This document shows, piece after piece, positions 34,233 to 43,668 of a stretch of 64,000 nt of DNA (its first letter is position 1; every line of letters starts with the position of its first letter). The notes beneath the pieces were generated by a model. It worked only from the letters and a program-made list of their open reading frames with translations. It was not told the DNA's origin and did not search any database. The position numbers and the translations under genes are program-made. Source of the DNA: Chelativorans sp. ZYF759 (GTDB lineage: Bacteria; Pseudomonadota; Alphaproteobacteria; Rhizobiales; Rhizobiaceae); assembly GCF_012911015.1 (NCBI RefSeq), contig NZ_WVVV01000020.1:737-64736 (forward strand), written 5' to 3'.

Positions 34233-34424
34233 TCAACTGCTCGCCATCGGCTCCGATTGCTCAAGCCGCGCCAGCAACTGGCGCAGATGATCGGGTAGGT
34301 ATTCGACCGGCTGAAACGCCGGCATACGGGACAGTTGACGGCGATTAGCGCCCTTGCCGATCTCCTTGCGGATGGTTCGGCTTACATCAACATTTCCGTT
34401 CTGATTGCTCTTGGCTGCCATCAT
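34233..34424 (-). CDS. Short hypothetical protein (63 residues)
   Basis: No function is recognised. The sequence (MMAAKSNQNGNVDVSRTIRK at the start, ending LPDHLRQLLARLEQSEPMASS) is polar with a basic middle (EIGKGANRRQLSRMPAF) and one amphipathic helix, and looks like a small soluble protein. It is probably a real gene, because it is not antisense to anything. The 170 bases between it and the SDR gene include a GCGGCCG/CCGGCCGC hairpin without a T-run. The 130 bases before hrcA show no further feature. Confidence 0.5.
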   Translation of the reverse strand: MMAAKSNQNGNVDVSRTIRKEIGKGANRRQLSRMPAFQPVEYLPDHLRQLLARLEQSEPMASS

Positions 34425-34560
34425 GTCGCTCTTTCCGATTCTGATGGGGAAACAAGCCCGCCGACATGATGGTTCCCCATCCTGGCCCGAGCATCAAGAA
34501 GATGCGTCCAACAGGGTAAAATTTGAATTAAATACCCGGGGTCGCGTTCGCCGCGAAACT

Positions 34561-35631
34561 CTATTTCAGGATGCGGCTGACGAGTTGCGCGGTGTAGTCG
34601 ACCATGGGCACGATGCGCGCATAGTTGAGCCGTGTCGGGCCAATGACGCCCAACGCGCCGATGACGCGGGCATCCTTGTCGCGGTAAGGGGCAACGACGA
34701 GCGAGGAGCCCGACAACGAGAAAAGCTTGTTTTCCGAGCCTATGAAGATGCGTACCCCCGATCCCTCTTCGGCGAGATTGAGCAAGCGCACCAGGCCTTC
34801 ATTGGTCTCCAGATCTTCGAAAAGAAGCTTCAGCCGCTCCAGATCCTCCTGAGCGGTCACGTTCTCGAGCAGGTTTGCGCGCCCGCGCACAATGAGGCGT
34901 GAGGGGAGGCCGCTTTCCGAGCCCGCCCAGATCGCCAGCCCGCGCGCCACGAGGTCCTGCGACAGCGTGTCGAGAGCCGTCTTGATCTCGGCCGCCAGCA
35001 ACGCCACCTCCTCGCGCGCCTCCGAAAGTGTACGACCTCGGATATGCGCGTTCAGGAAGTTGCTCGCCTCACCCAGTTGAGAGGCCGTGACGCCGGCGGG
35101 AAGTTCGATGACCCGGTTCTCGACATCCCCGTTCTGGGAGACGAGGATCGCCAAGGCGCGGGACGGTTCAAGCTGGATGAATTCGATGTGCTTGAGCGGA
35201 ACCTCGTGCTTGGTTGTCATCACGAGGCCCGCACCGCGCGACATGCCCGACAGCATCTGGCTTGCCTCGGTCAGCATGTGCTCGATGGTCTGGTTGCGTC
35301 CTGAAGCCTCCACCTGCGCCTCGATTACCCGCCTTTCGTCGTCAGAGATGTCCCCGATCTCCAGAAAGGCGTCGACGAAGAAGCGCAGGCCCTGTTGCGT
35401 CGGCAGCCGGCCCGCAGAGATATGGGGCGCATGGATCAGGCCCAACTGCTCCAGGTCGCTCATCACATTGCGGATGGTTGCAGGCGATAGCGACTGCGGC
35501 AGCATCCGTGACAGCGAACGAGAGCCGATCGGCTCTCCTTCCTTCAGGTAGCTGTCGACGATCAGCCGAAAGATGTCGCGCGAACGCTGGTCCAGATTGA
35601 GCAGACTTTGATCGCCGGGTTGATGTGTCAT
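34561..35631 (-). CDS. hrcA: Heat-inducible transcription repressor HrcA
   Basis: HrcA binds CIRCE inverted repeats to repress groES-groEL and related chaperone genes. This 356-residue protein has the winged-helix start ([20 protein letters not shown], then [30 protein letters not shown]) and the GAF-like C-terminal half with [31 protein letters not shown]. No CIRCE (TTAGCACTC type) lies upstream here. An inverted repeat (TGAAAGCC / GGCTTTCA, 35635-35661) occupies the leader instead. The usual neighbour grpE is not in the window. Confidence 0.96.
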   Translation of the reverse strand: MTHQPGDQSLLNLDQRSRDIFRLIVDSYLKEGEPIGSRSLSRMLPQSLSPATIRNVMSDLEQLGLIHAPHISAGRLPTQQGLRFFVDAFLEIGDISDDERRVIEAQVEASGRNQTIEHMLTEASQMLSGMSRGAGLVMTTKHEVPLKHIEFIQLEPSRALAILVSQNGDVENRVIELPAGVTASQLGEASNFLNAHIRGRTLSEAREEVALLAAEIKTALDTLSQDLVARGLAIWAGSESGLPSRLIVRGRANLLENVTAQEDLERLKLLFEDLETNEGLVRLLNLAEEGSGVRIFIGSENKLFSLSGSSLVVAPYRDKDARVIGALGVIGPTRLNYARIVPMVDYTAQLVSRILK

Positions 35632-35699
35632 GGCTGAAAGCCCCGTATGTACAGGCTTTCAAGGATATAGTCCGGCGGGCGCCGAACACAACCGGCTCC

Positions 35700-36455
35700 T
35701 CAGGCTGCGGACGCGCTTAGGGTAGAGCCGCGCGGGAGGACGGCGCGGTTTCTCCCGGCCTTCTTCGCCTCGTAGAGCCGCTTGTCCGCCAGGCGCATGA
35801 CGGAGGACGCATCGCTGCTGCTGCTCAGGGCCGCTGCACCGATCGACACCGTGAGCCTCGCGCCGTCGTGACCCGGGATGTCGAGCCGCATCGATTCGAC
35901 TTCGCGCCGAAGGCGCTCGGCCAAGGCGCGCGCCTCGGCTGGCGAGGTTTCGGACAGGATGACGGCGAACTCTTCTCCCCCGATCCGCCCGCAGATATCC
36001 CTGGAGCGCAAGGAGCGGCCCATGGCGTGAGCAATCGCCACCAGCGCCTGGTCACCCGCATCGTGGCCGAAACGGTCATTGATGCTCTTGAAGTCGTCCG
36101 CGTCGACCATGAGCAGCATGCCATCCGAGGCATCGGGTCCGCGGCATGCCGCCTCTATCGCGGTAAGAAAGGCACCGCGGTTCAGAAGCCCGGTGAGAGA
36201 ATCACGCCGCGCGCTTTCGGCGAGAGATTGATGTGCTTCCGCAAGGCTCTCGAGGGCCGCCTGCAGCCGCAATTTCTGGACTGAACTGTGGTAGCTGATG
36301 GGGAAGGCAATCAACATCGGCGCGGCGATGCACATCACGAGCGTTATGATGGTAGGCTGCTTCCCCATCAGCGGCAGCGCGACAGCGGTGAGCACGAGGG
36401 AACCCGCCATGGCGATCGCTGCGATGCCGACCGATCTTTTCAGTGCCCCGACCAT
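35700..36455 (-). CDS. Diguanylate cyclase (GGDEF domain) with membrane anchor
   Basis: This 251-residue protein should make cyclic di-GMP. Two hydrophobic segments (IAAIAMAGSLVLTAVALPLMG and TLVMCIAAPMLIAFPI) anchor a C-terminal GGDEF domain whose active-site motif is GGEEF. An RxxD inhibitory site (RSRD) sits five residues earlier, so product feedback is likely. SLTGLLNRGAFL and LLMVDADDFKSINDRFGHDAGD are also standard. GGGAG before the ATG at 36455 favours that start over the ATG at 36491. Confidence 0.92.
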   Translation of the reverse strand: MVGALKRSVGIAAIAMAGSLVLTAVALPLMGKQPTIITLVMCIAAPMLIAFPISYHSSVQKLRLQAALESLAEAHQSLAESARRDSLTGLLNRGAFLTAIEAACRGPDASDGMLLMVDADDFKSINDRFGHDAGDQALVAIAHAMGRSLRSRDICGRIGGEEFAVILSETSPAEARALAERLRREVESMRLDIPGHDGARLTVSIGAAALSSSSDASSVMRLADKRLYEAKKAGRNRAVLPRGSTLSASAA

Positions 36456-36560
36456 GCCTATCTCCCGTTGGGGAAACCAGTTAGGGGGCAAGCGTTAATC
36501 CTTGGTGGAAATCGGCAATGGGAAATTGGCGCGCGGCGCTGCCGGATGCGATAAAGCCTC

Positions 36561-37271
36561 ATGACCAATATCCCCGACCCCTCCCGCTTCGGCCACATCC
36601 GCGAATGGGTATTCGACCTCGATAACACGCTATATCCGCATCATTCCAACCTGTTCTCGCAGATCGATGTCAAGATGACGGGATACGTGTCGGAACTTCT
36701 GCAGCTTCCCAGGGAAGAAGCGCGAAAGATCCAGAAGGAGCTCTACAAGGAGTATGGAACGACCCTGAACGGGTTGATCAGCCTGCACGGAATCGATCCC
36801 GACGACTTTCTGGAGAAGGTCCATGACATCGATTATTCCTGGCTCGATCCCGATCCGGCCCTTGGTGAGGCGATCAGGGAACTGCCTGGTCGAAAGTTCA
36901 TCTTCACCAATGGCGATCGGCCCCACGCGGAGCGCGCTGCCCGCCAGCTTGGCATTCTGGACCATTTCGACGAGATCTTCGACATCGTGGCCGCCGGTCT
37001 GGTGCCAAAGCCGGCCCACTCGACATACGACAAATTCACTGCACTGCATCGCGTCGACACAAAACGGGCGGTGATGTTCGAGGATCTGGCGCGAAATCTA
37101 GCCGTCCCGAAAGCGCTGGGCATGACGACTGTCCTCATCGTGCCGCGCAATTTTGAGCCGACCTTTTCGGAAATATGGGAAAGCGACCCGGATCAGGAGG
37201 ACGATGTCGATTACGTCACCGATGATCTGACGACCTTTCTTAAGACCATCATTCCGGCGGTGGCGGGCTGA
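36561..37271 (+). CDS. Pyrimidine 5'-nucleotidase (HAD superfamily)
   Basis: The 236-residue protein has HAD motif I in VFDLDNTLYPHHSN, motif II in FIFTNGDRPHAERAARQLGI, and motifs III/IV around VPKPAHSTY and AVMFEDLARNLAVPKAL. It matches the pyrimidine 5'-nucleotidase group related to yeast Sdt1, which dephosphorylates UMP, CMP and similar. It lies within 2.4 kb of dapD, an arrangement I recall from Rhizobiales. The next gene is convergent and ends two bases away. Confidence 0.85.
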   Translation: MTNIPDPSRFGHIREWVFDLDNTLYPHHSNLFSQIDVKMTGYVSELLQLPREEARKIQKELYKEYGTTLNGLISLHGIDPDDFLEKVHDIDYSWLDPDPALGEAIRELPGRKFIFTNGDRPHAERAARQLGILDHFDEIFDIVAAGLVPKPAHSTYDKFTALHRVDTKRAVMFEDLARNLAVPKALGMTTVLIVPRNFEPTFSEIWESDPDQEDDVDYVTDDLTTFLKTIIPAVAG

Positions 37272-37273
37272 AA

Positions 37274-37474
37274 CTATTGCCGAGGCTTGCGCCGCCTCGC
37301 CGCGTCGCGCTGGGCCTCGTCGTCGCGACCCGTTTCCTCTCCACCGATCTTGCCCGAGCCCGTGTGGCTCGCCCGGGCGCGGTCGGCGCCGCCGGGCTTC
37401 AGGACCTCGTGACCGAGATCTTCTTCCTGCTGATGACGGACGACGTCGTCGTCGGAGTTCGTTCGACCGGACAT
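37274..37474 (-). CDS. Short hydrophilic hypothetical protein (66 residues)
   Basis: The protein is highly charged and rich in Asp, Arg, Gly and Glu (for example SDDDVVRHQQEEDLGHEVLK, then GGADRARASHTGSGKIGGEE and TGRDDEAQRDAARRRKPRQ). It is predicted disordered, and no domain is recognised. A clear AAAGGAGA ribosome site before the ATG at 37474 and a single clean frame support translation. Similar short hydrophilic proteins are frequent in Rhizobiales; function unknown. Confidence 0.6.
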   Translation of the reverse strand: MSGRTNSDDDVVRHQQEEDLGHEVLKPGGADRARASHTGSGKIGGEETGRDDEAQRDAARRRKPRQ

Positions 37475-37526
37475 GGGCGTTCTCCTTTGCTTGAAAACGC
37501 CCGCGTCCGGTCGCGGTTCCGCACGA

Positions 37527-38141
37527 TCAGTGGCCGTGCGTGTGACCTTCCCCATCGTCCTGATCGTGACCGTGACCTTGGGCTCCCTGATGCCCGTGAT
37601 CGTGTCCCTGATCCTGCCCATGCGCAGCCGACCGGCCATGCGCCATGCCGCGCACCTCGAACTCCAGGTCGACGCGTCCGGCATCCTCGAACTCCAGCGT
37701 GACCGGCACGATCTGGCCTTCCACAAAGGCGTCCGCCACACCGAGGAACATGACGTGGTATCCGCCGGGCTCGAGGTTCAGTGTTTCGCCGGCCGCGATT
37801 TCCAGGCCGCCCTCGACGGGCCGCATCGTCATCACGTCGTTGACGATCTCCATCGAGTGGATTTCGGTACGCGTTGCGCGCGGGGTGCTGGCATGGACCA
37901 GGCGGTCGGCCTCCTGCCCACGGTTGGTGACGGTGAGATAGCCGCCGCCGGCCTGCTGGCCAGGCTGCATGACACGGATCCAGGGATCACCGAGTTCCAG
38001 ATCATCGAGAACCACGGTGCGAAGTTCGACGCAGCCCTGGGCATCGCTCTGTCGTTCGTCGCAATTTGCGAGCCCCTGAGGGAAGGGAAGGGTGACCGCC
38101 AGCAACGCGGCGGCGGTGAATGAAATCAATGCACGGTTCAT
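37527..38141 (-). CDS. Periplasmic copper chaperone PCu(A)C family protein with His-rich tail
   Basis: This 204-residue secreted protein (signal peptide about 1-25, MNRALISFTAAALLAVTLPF) has the PCu(A)C domain. The copper-binding pattern HSMEIVNDVMTMRPV followed by GGYHVMF is visible. A C-terminal tail of about 30 residues is very rich in His, Gly and Asp (pattern GHDHGHQGAQGHGHDQDDGE) and could bind more copper. PCu(A)C proteins deliver copper to cytochrome oxidase CuA or CuB sites. AAGGAA precedes the ATG at 38141. The DUF2946 gene upstream may form an operon with it. Confidence 0.9.
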   Translation of the reverse strand: MNRALISFTAAALLAVTLPFPQGLANCDERQSDAQGCVELRTVVLDDLELGDPWIRVMQPGQQAGGGYLTVTNRGQEADRLVHASTPRATRTEIHSMEIVNDVMTMRPVEGGLEIAAGETLNLEPGGYHVMFLGVADAFVEGQIVPVTLEFEDAGRVDLEFEVRGMAHGRSAAHGQDQGHDHGHQGAQGHGHDQDDGEGHTHGH

Positions 38142-38200
38142 GGAAGTTTCCTTGTCGTCGGAATGCAATAACGCTCTTGGGCGCGGATGTTTCACTGCAA

Positions 38201-38569
38201 TCAGGCGAAAGGCGGGCCGCGAATGGAATCGGCATGGACAGTCGGCCGCCTGGGCAGGCCCGCATCACGGTATTGCCACGGGAAATCGCCGGTCAGGCCT
38301 GGCACGGGGTTTTTGACGGCGTGAGACGTGCCGAGTGTGGCAAGGCCGCCGGAACACGAGGCCGACACCAGGCAGATGGGACAGGAGTGCGCCGCCTCGA
38401 CCGGTTGGCCTCGCTCGCCATCAAAGGTGCAGATGATGGCCGCTGCGTGGGCCGGCCCGTGCGTGAGGGGAAGCGCGTGGAAGGCCAGCAAAAGGGTGGC
38501 CACCGCGGCGAACAGACGTCTGTCGCGACGCAGCAGCGCAAACCAGCTCTGTGCGGGTTTCGAGCTCAT
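38201..38569 (-). CDS. DUF2946-like exported cysteine-rich protein
   Basis: The 122-residue protein has a hydrophobic segment (LFAAVATLLLAFHALPLT) resembling a signal anchor. A short region follows with the cysteine and histidine cluster HSCPICLVSASCSG, as in DUF2946 proteins, which occur next to copper genes. It lies 59 bases upstream of the PCu(A)C gene and reads the same way, suggesting joint copper handling. The family call is from the pattern and the neighbour, not a search. Confidence 0.6.
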   Translation of the reverse strand: MSSKPAQSWFALLRRDRRLFAAVATLLLAFHALPLTHGPAHAAAIICTFDGERGQPVEAAHSCPICLVSASCSGGLATLGTSHAVKNPVPGLTGDFPWQYRDAGLPRRPTVHADSIRGPPFA

Positions 38570-38632
38570 GTCCGGCTCTTAGAGCATTTGCATAGCCGCA
38601 CAAGGCCGTCTGGCAGCGGCGCCGCGTCGCAA

Positions 38633-39484
38633 TCAGCTCTTGTTGTCGTCGGCGTAGAAGCGCGAGATGATGCCCCAGGCCTCCTCGGCGGTGTCGACGG
38701 CATCGATGATGTGCTGGTCGCCTGGCGAGATCGTGCCCTGGTCTGCCAGGTAGTCGAGATCGATCGCCCGGTCCCAGAATTCCTTGCCGAACAGAAGCAC
38801 CGGGACGCGTTCCATGCGACCGGTCTGGATCAGTGTCAGCGTCTCGAACAACTCGTCCATCGTGCCGAATCCGCCGGGAAAGACCGCAACGGCTTTCGCA
38901 CGCATGATGAAATGCATCTTGCGGATCGCGAAATAGTGGAAGTTGAAGCAAAGCTCCGGTGTCACGTAGAGGTTCGGCGCCTGCTCGTGCGGCAGGACGA
39001 TGTTGAGGCCGATCGAGGGCGCGCCAACATCGGCCGCGCCGCGATTGCCGGCTTCCATGACGCCCGGACCGCCGCCCGTGACGACCACGAACTCACGAAA
39101 ATCATGTTCGGCCGAATGCTTCGAGCACAGCTGCGCGAATTCGCGCGCTTCCTGGTAGTAGCGCGCATTGGCTTCGAGGTTCTTCTTCTGGGTCTCGTTC
39201 TTGGCTGCCCAGGCTGGGCCGCCCGGCTCCGGAATGCGCGCGCCGCCAAACAGCACGACAGTGGATTCGATGCCGCGCTCGGCCAGGATCAGTTCCGGCT
39301 TCAGCAGCTCCAGCTGGAGGCGCACCGGGCGCAGATCCCGCTGCGTCATGAAGTCTTCGTCGCTCCATGCCAGCCTATAGCTGGGTGCCATGGTCTGTGG
39401 TGTTTCAGGTACGCTTTTCGCCCGTTCCCGGTCTTCCTTGGAATGTGGCAGTGGCGACCAGCTTGGCTTGCGGCTGGATCTCAT
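38633..39484 (-). CDS. LOG family protein (TIGR00730, Rossmann-fold nucleotide hydrolase-like)
   Basis: The 283-residue protein shows FVVVTGGGPGVMEAGNRGA and AVAVFPGGFGTMDELFETLT, the GGGxGxME and PGGxGTxxE motifs of LOG proteins. Plant and some bacterial LOGs release adenine cytokinins from nucleotide monophosphates, while many bacterial homologues act as AMP or pyrimidine-nucleotide hydrolases. It belongs to the long form with an extra N-terminal stretch. The start at 39484 follows GGGAAG. The upstream frame to 39541 is unlikely. Confidence 0.85.
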   Translation of the reverse strand: MRSSRKPSWSPLPHSKEDRERAKSVPETPQTMAPSYRLAWSDEDFMTQRDLRPVRLQLELLKPELILAERGIESTVVLFGGARIPEPGGPAWAAKNETQKKNLEANARYYQEAREFAQLCSKHSAEHDFREFVVVTGGGPGVMEAGNRGAADVGAPSIGLNIVLPHEQAPNLYVTPELCFNFHYFAIRKMHFIMRAKAVAVFPGGFGTMDELFETLTLIQTGRMERVPVLLFGKEFWDRAIDLDYLADQGTISPGDQHIIDAVDTAEEAWGIISRFYADDNKS

Positions 39485-39637
39485 CTTGTTCTTCCCATCC
39501 CGGCCAGCAGCTACTTGCCGACCTCCTGCAATTGACCGCATGTGGCGCTTCGCATAGTTTCCGCGCCGGTCGCGGTATCCCCGACGCGTGATCGTAAGTC
39601 CACCCCCCTTAACAGCACCTTCCCTGCGGAGTTCCCG

Positions 39638-40492
39638 ATGTCGAAAACGGATATCGCCAGCCTCGAAACCACAATCGAACGAGCTTTCGAGGAGCGAGAG
39701 GCACTCGGCTTCGACACGCGCGGCGAAGTGCGCGAGGCGGTCGAGTCAGCACTCGACATGCTGGATCGCGGTCAGGCGCGTGTTGCCGAGCGCCGCGAAG
39801 ATGGTAGCTGGCATGTCAATCAGTGGCTGAAGAAGGCAGTGCTGCTCTCCTTCCGGCTCAACCCGATGGAAGTCATCAAGGGCGGGCCGGGCGAATCGTC
39901 CTGGTGGGACAAAGTGCCTTCGAAATTCGACGGCTGGGGCGCTGTGGATTTCGACAAGGCCGGTTTCAGGGCCGTTCCCAATTGCATTGTCCGCCGTTCC
40001 GCCTTTGTGGCGCCGGGCGTCGTGCTCATGCCGTCTTTCGTCAATCTCGGCGCCTATGTCGGGGAGGGCACCATGGTCGACACCTGGGCCACCGTCGGCT
40101 CCTGCGCGCAGATCGGCAAGAATGTGCATCTGTCAGGCGGCGTGGGCATTGGCGGCGTGCTGGAGCCGCTGCAGGCAGGTCCGACCATCATCGAGGACAA
40201 TTGCTTCATCGGCGCCCGCTCCGAGGTGGTCGAGGGCTGCATCGTGCGCGAAGGCGCGGTCCTCGGCATGGGGGTCTATATCGGAAAGTCGACCAAGATC
40301 GTTGACCGCGAGACCGGCCAGATCCACATGGGAGAGGTTCCGCCCTATTCGGTGGTCGTCGCCGGCACCATGCCCGGCAAGCCCATGGGTAATGGCGAGC
40401 CGGGTCCCGGCCTTTATTGCGCCGTCATCGTCAAGAAGGTGGACGAGAAGACGCGTTCCAAGACGTCCATCAACGAACTTCTGAGGGATTGA
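39638..40492 (+). CDS. dapD: 2,3,4,5-tetrahydropyridine-2,6-dicarboxylate N-succinyltransferase
   Basis: DapD succinylates tetrahydrodipicolinate in lysine and diaminopimelate synthesis. The 284-residue protein has an N-terminal helical domain ([14 protein letters not shown]) and a left-handed beta-helix of hexapeptide repeats, for example [20 protein letters not shown] and [20 protein letters not shown], then [12 protein letters not shown]. The ATG at 39638 is chosen because the family starts there and GGAG is close upstream. dapE lies downstream, after a DUF805 gene. Confidence 0.96.
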   Translation: MSKTDIASLETTIERAFEEREALGFDTRGEVREAVESALDMLDRGQARVAERREDGSWHVNQWLKKAVLLSFRLNPMEVIKGGPGESSWWDKVPSKFDGWGAVDFDKAGFRAVPNCIVRRSAFVAPGVVLMPSFVNLGAYVGEGTMVDTWATVGSCAQIGKNVHLSGGVGIGGVLEPLQAGPTIIEDNCFIGARSEVVEGCIVREGAVLGMGVYIGKSTKIVDRETGQIHMGEVPPYSVVVAGTMPGKPMGNGEPGPGLYCAVIVKKVDEKTRSKTSINELLRD

Positions 40493-40493
40493 G

Positions 40494-40862
40494 GTGAACC
40501 AGAACCCCATCGTCTGGCTGTTCTTCGGCATATCGGGGCGGGTGAGCCGGCTGGCCTATTTCCTGGCCGGCCTGTTTTTGGCGGTGGTCCAGGCTTTCCT
40601 GCTCTACCGCTTCACGCTGGTGCCGGAGGATTCCACGGCGGGGCAGTTCTGGGCGTTCCTCTTCTGGGTGGCGGTCGTCCTGTCGATCTGGTCCAATGTC
40701 GCGCTCGGCATCAAGCGGCTGCATGACATGGACAAGCCAGGTCTCTTCGCCGTCGCCCTCTTCATCCCGGTGGTCTCCATCCTTGCCTTCCTGATCCTGT
40801 GCCTGTTTCCTGGCACCACAGGCCCCAACCAATACGGCCAGGATACCAACCGTCCGGCATGA
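40494..40862 (+). CDS. DUF805 family membrane protein
   Basis: The 122-residue protein has four hydrophobic segments and the DUF805 pattern: NPIVWLFFGISGRVSRLAYF with the GR.sR..f start, then IKRLHDMDKPG with the conserved RLHD, and a C-terminal LFPGTTGPNQYG. Function is unknown; such proteins are thought to be small inner-membrane proteins. It starts with GTG one base after dapD ends, using GAGGGA inside dapD, so it is translationally coupled. Confidence 0.92.
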   Translation: MNQNPIVWLFFGISGRVSRLAYFLAGLFLAVVQAFLLYRFTLVPEDSTAGQFWAFLFWVAVVLSIWSNVALGIKRLHDMDKPGLFAVALFIPVVSILAFLILCLFPGTTGPNQYGQDTNRPA

Positions 40863-41011
40863 ACGCAGAATTGTCCGACGCGCGCCCTGGTCGCCGCGTG
40901 CGGTCGCTGGACCTTTTCGAGGCATGCCTTCGCGCTGCTTGCCGGCTGGTCCAGCCACCGGCAGAACTGGATGGATGACAGCTCGCGCCGGTTGCATTAT
41001 CCCTGCCGGTC

Positions 41012-42214
41012 ATGACCCTGCCTATTGATCCCGTCGCCAATCTCTCCGCCCTCATCCGCTGCCCCTCGGTTACGCCCGAGGAGGGCGGTGCCATGGGCGT
41101 GCTGCAGGCCATGCTTGAGCCGATGGGCTTTTCTGTAGACCGCCCTGTTTTCTCCGACGCCGACACGCCCGATGTCGAGAATCTCTATGCGCGGTTGGGC
41201 GATGGCGGCCCGCACCTGATGTTTGCCGGCCACACAGATGTTGTCCCGCCGGGGGATGCAGCCTCCTGGACCTACCCTCCTTTTTCGGCCGAGATCGCGG
41301 AAGGCCGGCTCTATGGCCGCGGCGCGGTCGACATGAAGGGCGGCATCGCCTGCTTCGTGGCCGCCGTCGCACGTCTGAAGGCCGAGAGCGCGCTGGCGGC
41401 GGGCTCGATCTCGCTTTTGATCACGGGCGACGAGGAAGGTCCGTCGATCAACGGCACGTCCAAGCTGCTGGACTGGGCCGTGGCGCGCGGCGAGGCCTGG
41501 GATGCGGCGGTTGTCGGGGAGCCGACCAATCCGAACGAACTCGGCGACATGATCAAGATCGGCCGGCGCGGGACGCTGTCGGCCAATCTCGTCGTCAAGG
41601 GACGGCAGGGCCACGTCGCCTATCCGCATCTCGCCGACAATCCCGTGCGTGGCATCATGACGTTGCTCGATGCGCTTCTGGACCCGCCTTTCGATCAGGG
41701 TTCCGAGCATTTCCAGCCAACCAATCTCGAAGTCACCACCGTCGATGTCGGCAATCCGGCGGTCAATGTGGTGGCGGAGACCGCGCGCGCCTCCTTCAAT
41801 CTGCGCTTCAACGACAACTGGACGGCCGAAACGCTGAAGGCTGAGATCACCTCGCGCCTTGAACGCGCGGCCTCCGAGCGGCGGCTGCGTCCGACAGCCA
41901 GCGCCGACATCGTCTGGGAGATTGCCTGGCGCGATCGCCCCAGCCCTTGCTTTCTGACCCGCAACGATGCCCTCAGCGGCACGCTGGCGGATGCCGTCGA
42001 GAAGGTCACGGGCCGCCGCCCCAACCTGTCCACCTCAGGTGGCACCTCCGACGCGCGCTACATCAAGGACCACTGCCCGGTCGTCGAATTCGGGCTTGTG
42101 GGGCAGACCATGCACATGGTCGACGAGAACGTCGCCCTTGCCGATCTGGAGACGCTGACCGAGATATACCGCCAGTTTCTCCTCGACTGGATGGCCAGGC
42201 ATGCCGAGCGGTGA
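41012..42214 (+). CDS. dapE: Succinyl-diaminopimelate desuccinylase
   Basis: DapE is a zinc-dependent M20-type amidohydrolase that removes succinate in lysine and diaminopimelate synthesis. The 400-residue protein has LIRCPSVTPEEG, the zinc ligands in MFAGHTDVVPPGD and RGAVDMKGGIACF, the catalytic Glu in GDEEGPSINGT, and TSGGTSDARYIKDH near the end. It is slightly longer than E. coli DapE at the N-terminus. The start has no obvious ribosome site. It overlaps the next gene by 14 bases. Confidence 0.96.
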   Translation: MTLPIDPVANLSALIRCPSVTPEEGGAMGVLQAMLEPMGFSVDRPVFSDADTPDVENLYARLGDGGPHLMFAGHTDVVPPGDAASWTYPPFSAEIAEGRLYGRGAVDMKGGIACFVAAVARLKAESALAAGSISLLITGDEEGPSINGTSKLLDWAVARGEAWDAAVVGEPTNPNELGDMIKIGRRGTLSANLVVKGRQGHVAYPHLADNPVRGIMTLLDALLDPPFDQGSEHFQPTNLEVTTVDVGNPAVNVVAETARASFNLRFNDNWTAETLKAEITSRLERAASERRLRPTASADIVWEIAWRDRPSPCFLTRNDALSGTLADAVEKVTGRRPNLSTSGGTSDARYIKDHCPVVEFGLVGQTMHMVDENVALADLETLTEIYRQFLLDWMARHAER

Positions 42215-42788
42215 TTACGTCCACAACGCACTGACCGCCTCCTGGCGCATGATGTGGGGTCGGCGCGAAGCCATCCGCATGCACGATCTGTCGGCAGACG
42301 GTTTCTGGACCTCCTTCTTCGCGATAGTGGTGGCCCTGCCGCCGCTGGTGGTAGGTTGGGTGGCCGTGGCCGATGACCTTGCAGGTTTTCCGGGCGGTTT
42401 TGGCAGCCGCTTGGGCGTGGTCGTGCGTCTGGCGATTGTCGACATTGGCACCTGGCTCTTTCCGCTTGCCCTACTGGCGGTGGTTTCGCCCTATGCCGGT
42501 ATCCAGAAACGCTTCGTGCATTACGTCGTCTCGGCCAATTGGGGCACCGCCATCACCGCCTGGATCATGCTGCCGCCATCGCTTTTGCGCCTCGTCTATG
42601 GCGAGCCGGGCGAGGGGGTCGTCTTCATCTCGATCCTGCTTTTCGTCTTCACCCTGGTGCTCATATGGCGCCTGACCGACGCGGCTTATGAACGCGGCCC
42701 CGCGGTGGCGAGCGCCGTCTTTGCCGGCATGCTGGTCGCCTCTCTGTTCACGCTGTTCTCACTTCAGCGCATCCTGGGACTGACCTGA
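42201..42788 (+). CDS. Conserved membrane protein of unknown function
   Basis: This 195-residue protein has about five hydrophobic segments (such as FFAIVVALPPLVVGWVAVAD, WLFPLALLAVVSPYAGIQKR and ISILLFVFTLVLIWRLTDAA). It is probably an integral inner-membrane protein. It starts inside the end of dapE, so it is probably translated with it. I recall a similar protein between dapE and truA in other Rhizobiales. No functional motif is seen. Confidence 0.75.
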   Translation: MPSGDYVHNALTASWRMMWGRREAIRMHDLSADGFWTSFFAIVVALPPLVVGWVAVADDLAGFPGGFGSRLGVVVRLAIVDIGTWLFPLALLAVVSPYAGIQKRFVHYVVSANWGTAITAWIMLPPSLLRLVYGEPGEGVVFISILLFVFTLVLIWRLTDAAYERGPAVASAVFAGMLVASLFTLFSLQRILGLT

Positions 42789-42796
42789 CACCCGGC

Positions 42797-43543
42797 TTAG
42801 CGATAATCGACCGCCACGAGATAGAGCCCGCCAGGCGGGGCCACGGGTCCGCAGGCCGACCGGTCGCGCGCCTCTAGTGCCACGGCTACGTCCTGTGGCG
42901 TCCAGGCGCCGGCGCCGACGCGCTCCAGCGTGCCCACCAGGGAACGTACCTGGTTGTGCAGGAAGGAGCGCGCCGAAGCGCGGATCGCGATGATGTCGCC
43001 GTCGCGGCTTACATCCAGGAGGTCCAGCGTCTTGACCGGGCTTTTCGACTGGCACTGGACCGAACGGAAGGTGGTGAAGTCGTGATGACCCACCAGTTCC
43101 TGCGCCGCTTGATGCATCGCCTCAGGATCGAGCGGGCGAGGCACGTGCCAGACGCGATCCTTCTCCAGCGTTGCCGGGGCGCGCCGGTTGAGGATCAGGT
43201 AGAGGTAGTGGCGTGCCGTGGCCGAGAAGCGGGCGTCGAATGTCTCTTCCACCTTCGTCGCCGCAAGGATGGCGACCGCCGCTCCCGCCCGCGCCAGATG
43301 GGCGTTGAGTGCCCCTTGCACCTTGTCGGCAGGCCAGTCGCGGGAAAGATCGAGATGCGCCACCTGGCCGCGGGCATGTACCCCGGCATCGGTGCGCCCC
43401 GCGCCGCGGATGCGTATCTCTTCTCCGCAGAAGCCGAGAATGGCTGTCTCGATCGACTCCTGGACCGATGCCTGCCCGGCCTGGCGCTGCCAGCCGGAGA
43501 AGGCGCTTCCGTCATATTCGATGTCGAGGCGATAGCGGGGCAT
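42797..43543 (-). CDS. truA: tRNA pseudouridine(38-40) synthase TruA
   Basis: TruA converts uridines 38-40 of tRNA to pseudouridine. The 248-residue protein has [17 protein letters not shown] at its start, the catalytic [19 protein letters not shown] with the essential Asp, and [17 protein letters not shown] near the end. Length is normal. The ATG at 43543 fits the family. It is convergent with the membrane protein gene and reads the same way as the acetyltransferase and fmt genes. Confidence 0.96.
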   Translation of the reverse strand: MPRYRLDIEYDGSAFSGWQRQAGQASVQESIETAILGFCGEEIRIRGAGRTDAGVHARGQVAHLDLSRDWPADKVQGALNAHLARAGAAVAILAATKVEETFDARFSATARHYLYLILNRRAPATLEKDRVWHVPRPLDPEAMHQAAQELVGHHDFTTFRSVQCQSKSPVKTLDLLDVSRDGDIIAIRASARSFLHNQVRSLVGTLERVGAGAWTPQDVAVALEARDRSACGPVAPPGGLYLVAVDYR

Positions 43544-43668
43544 GGGATGGCTTCTGTGGGCCGCACGGTGCCGGGAACGGACAAGCGAATGGCTGACGGT
43601 CTCCATAAGCGCCCACGTCGCCGATGCCAACCCGGCGGCTTTCGGTGTTCAAACACCTCTGCCGCCGA

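Noticed and set aside
34233-34424. NepR-type anti-sigma factor
   Set aside because: Size is similar and the end has P..L..LL..L spacing, but the NepR core is absent and no EcfG sigma or PhyR gene is near.
35632-35700. CIRCE element before hrcA
   Set aside because: No TTAGCACTC-N9-GAGTGCTAA or near match was found; the inverted repeat present is different.
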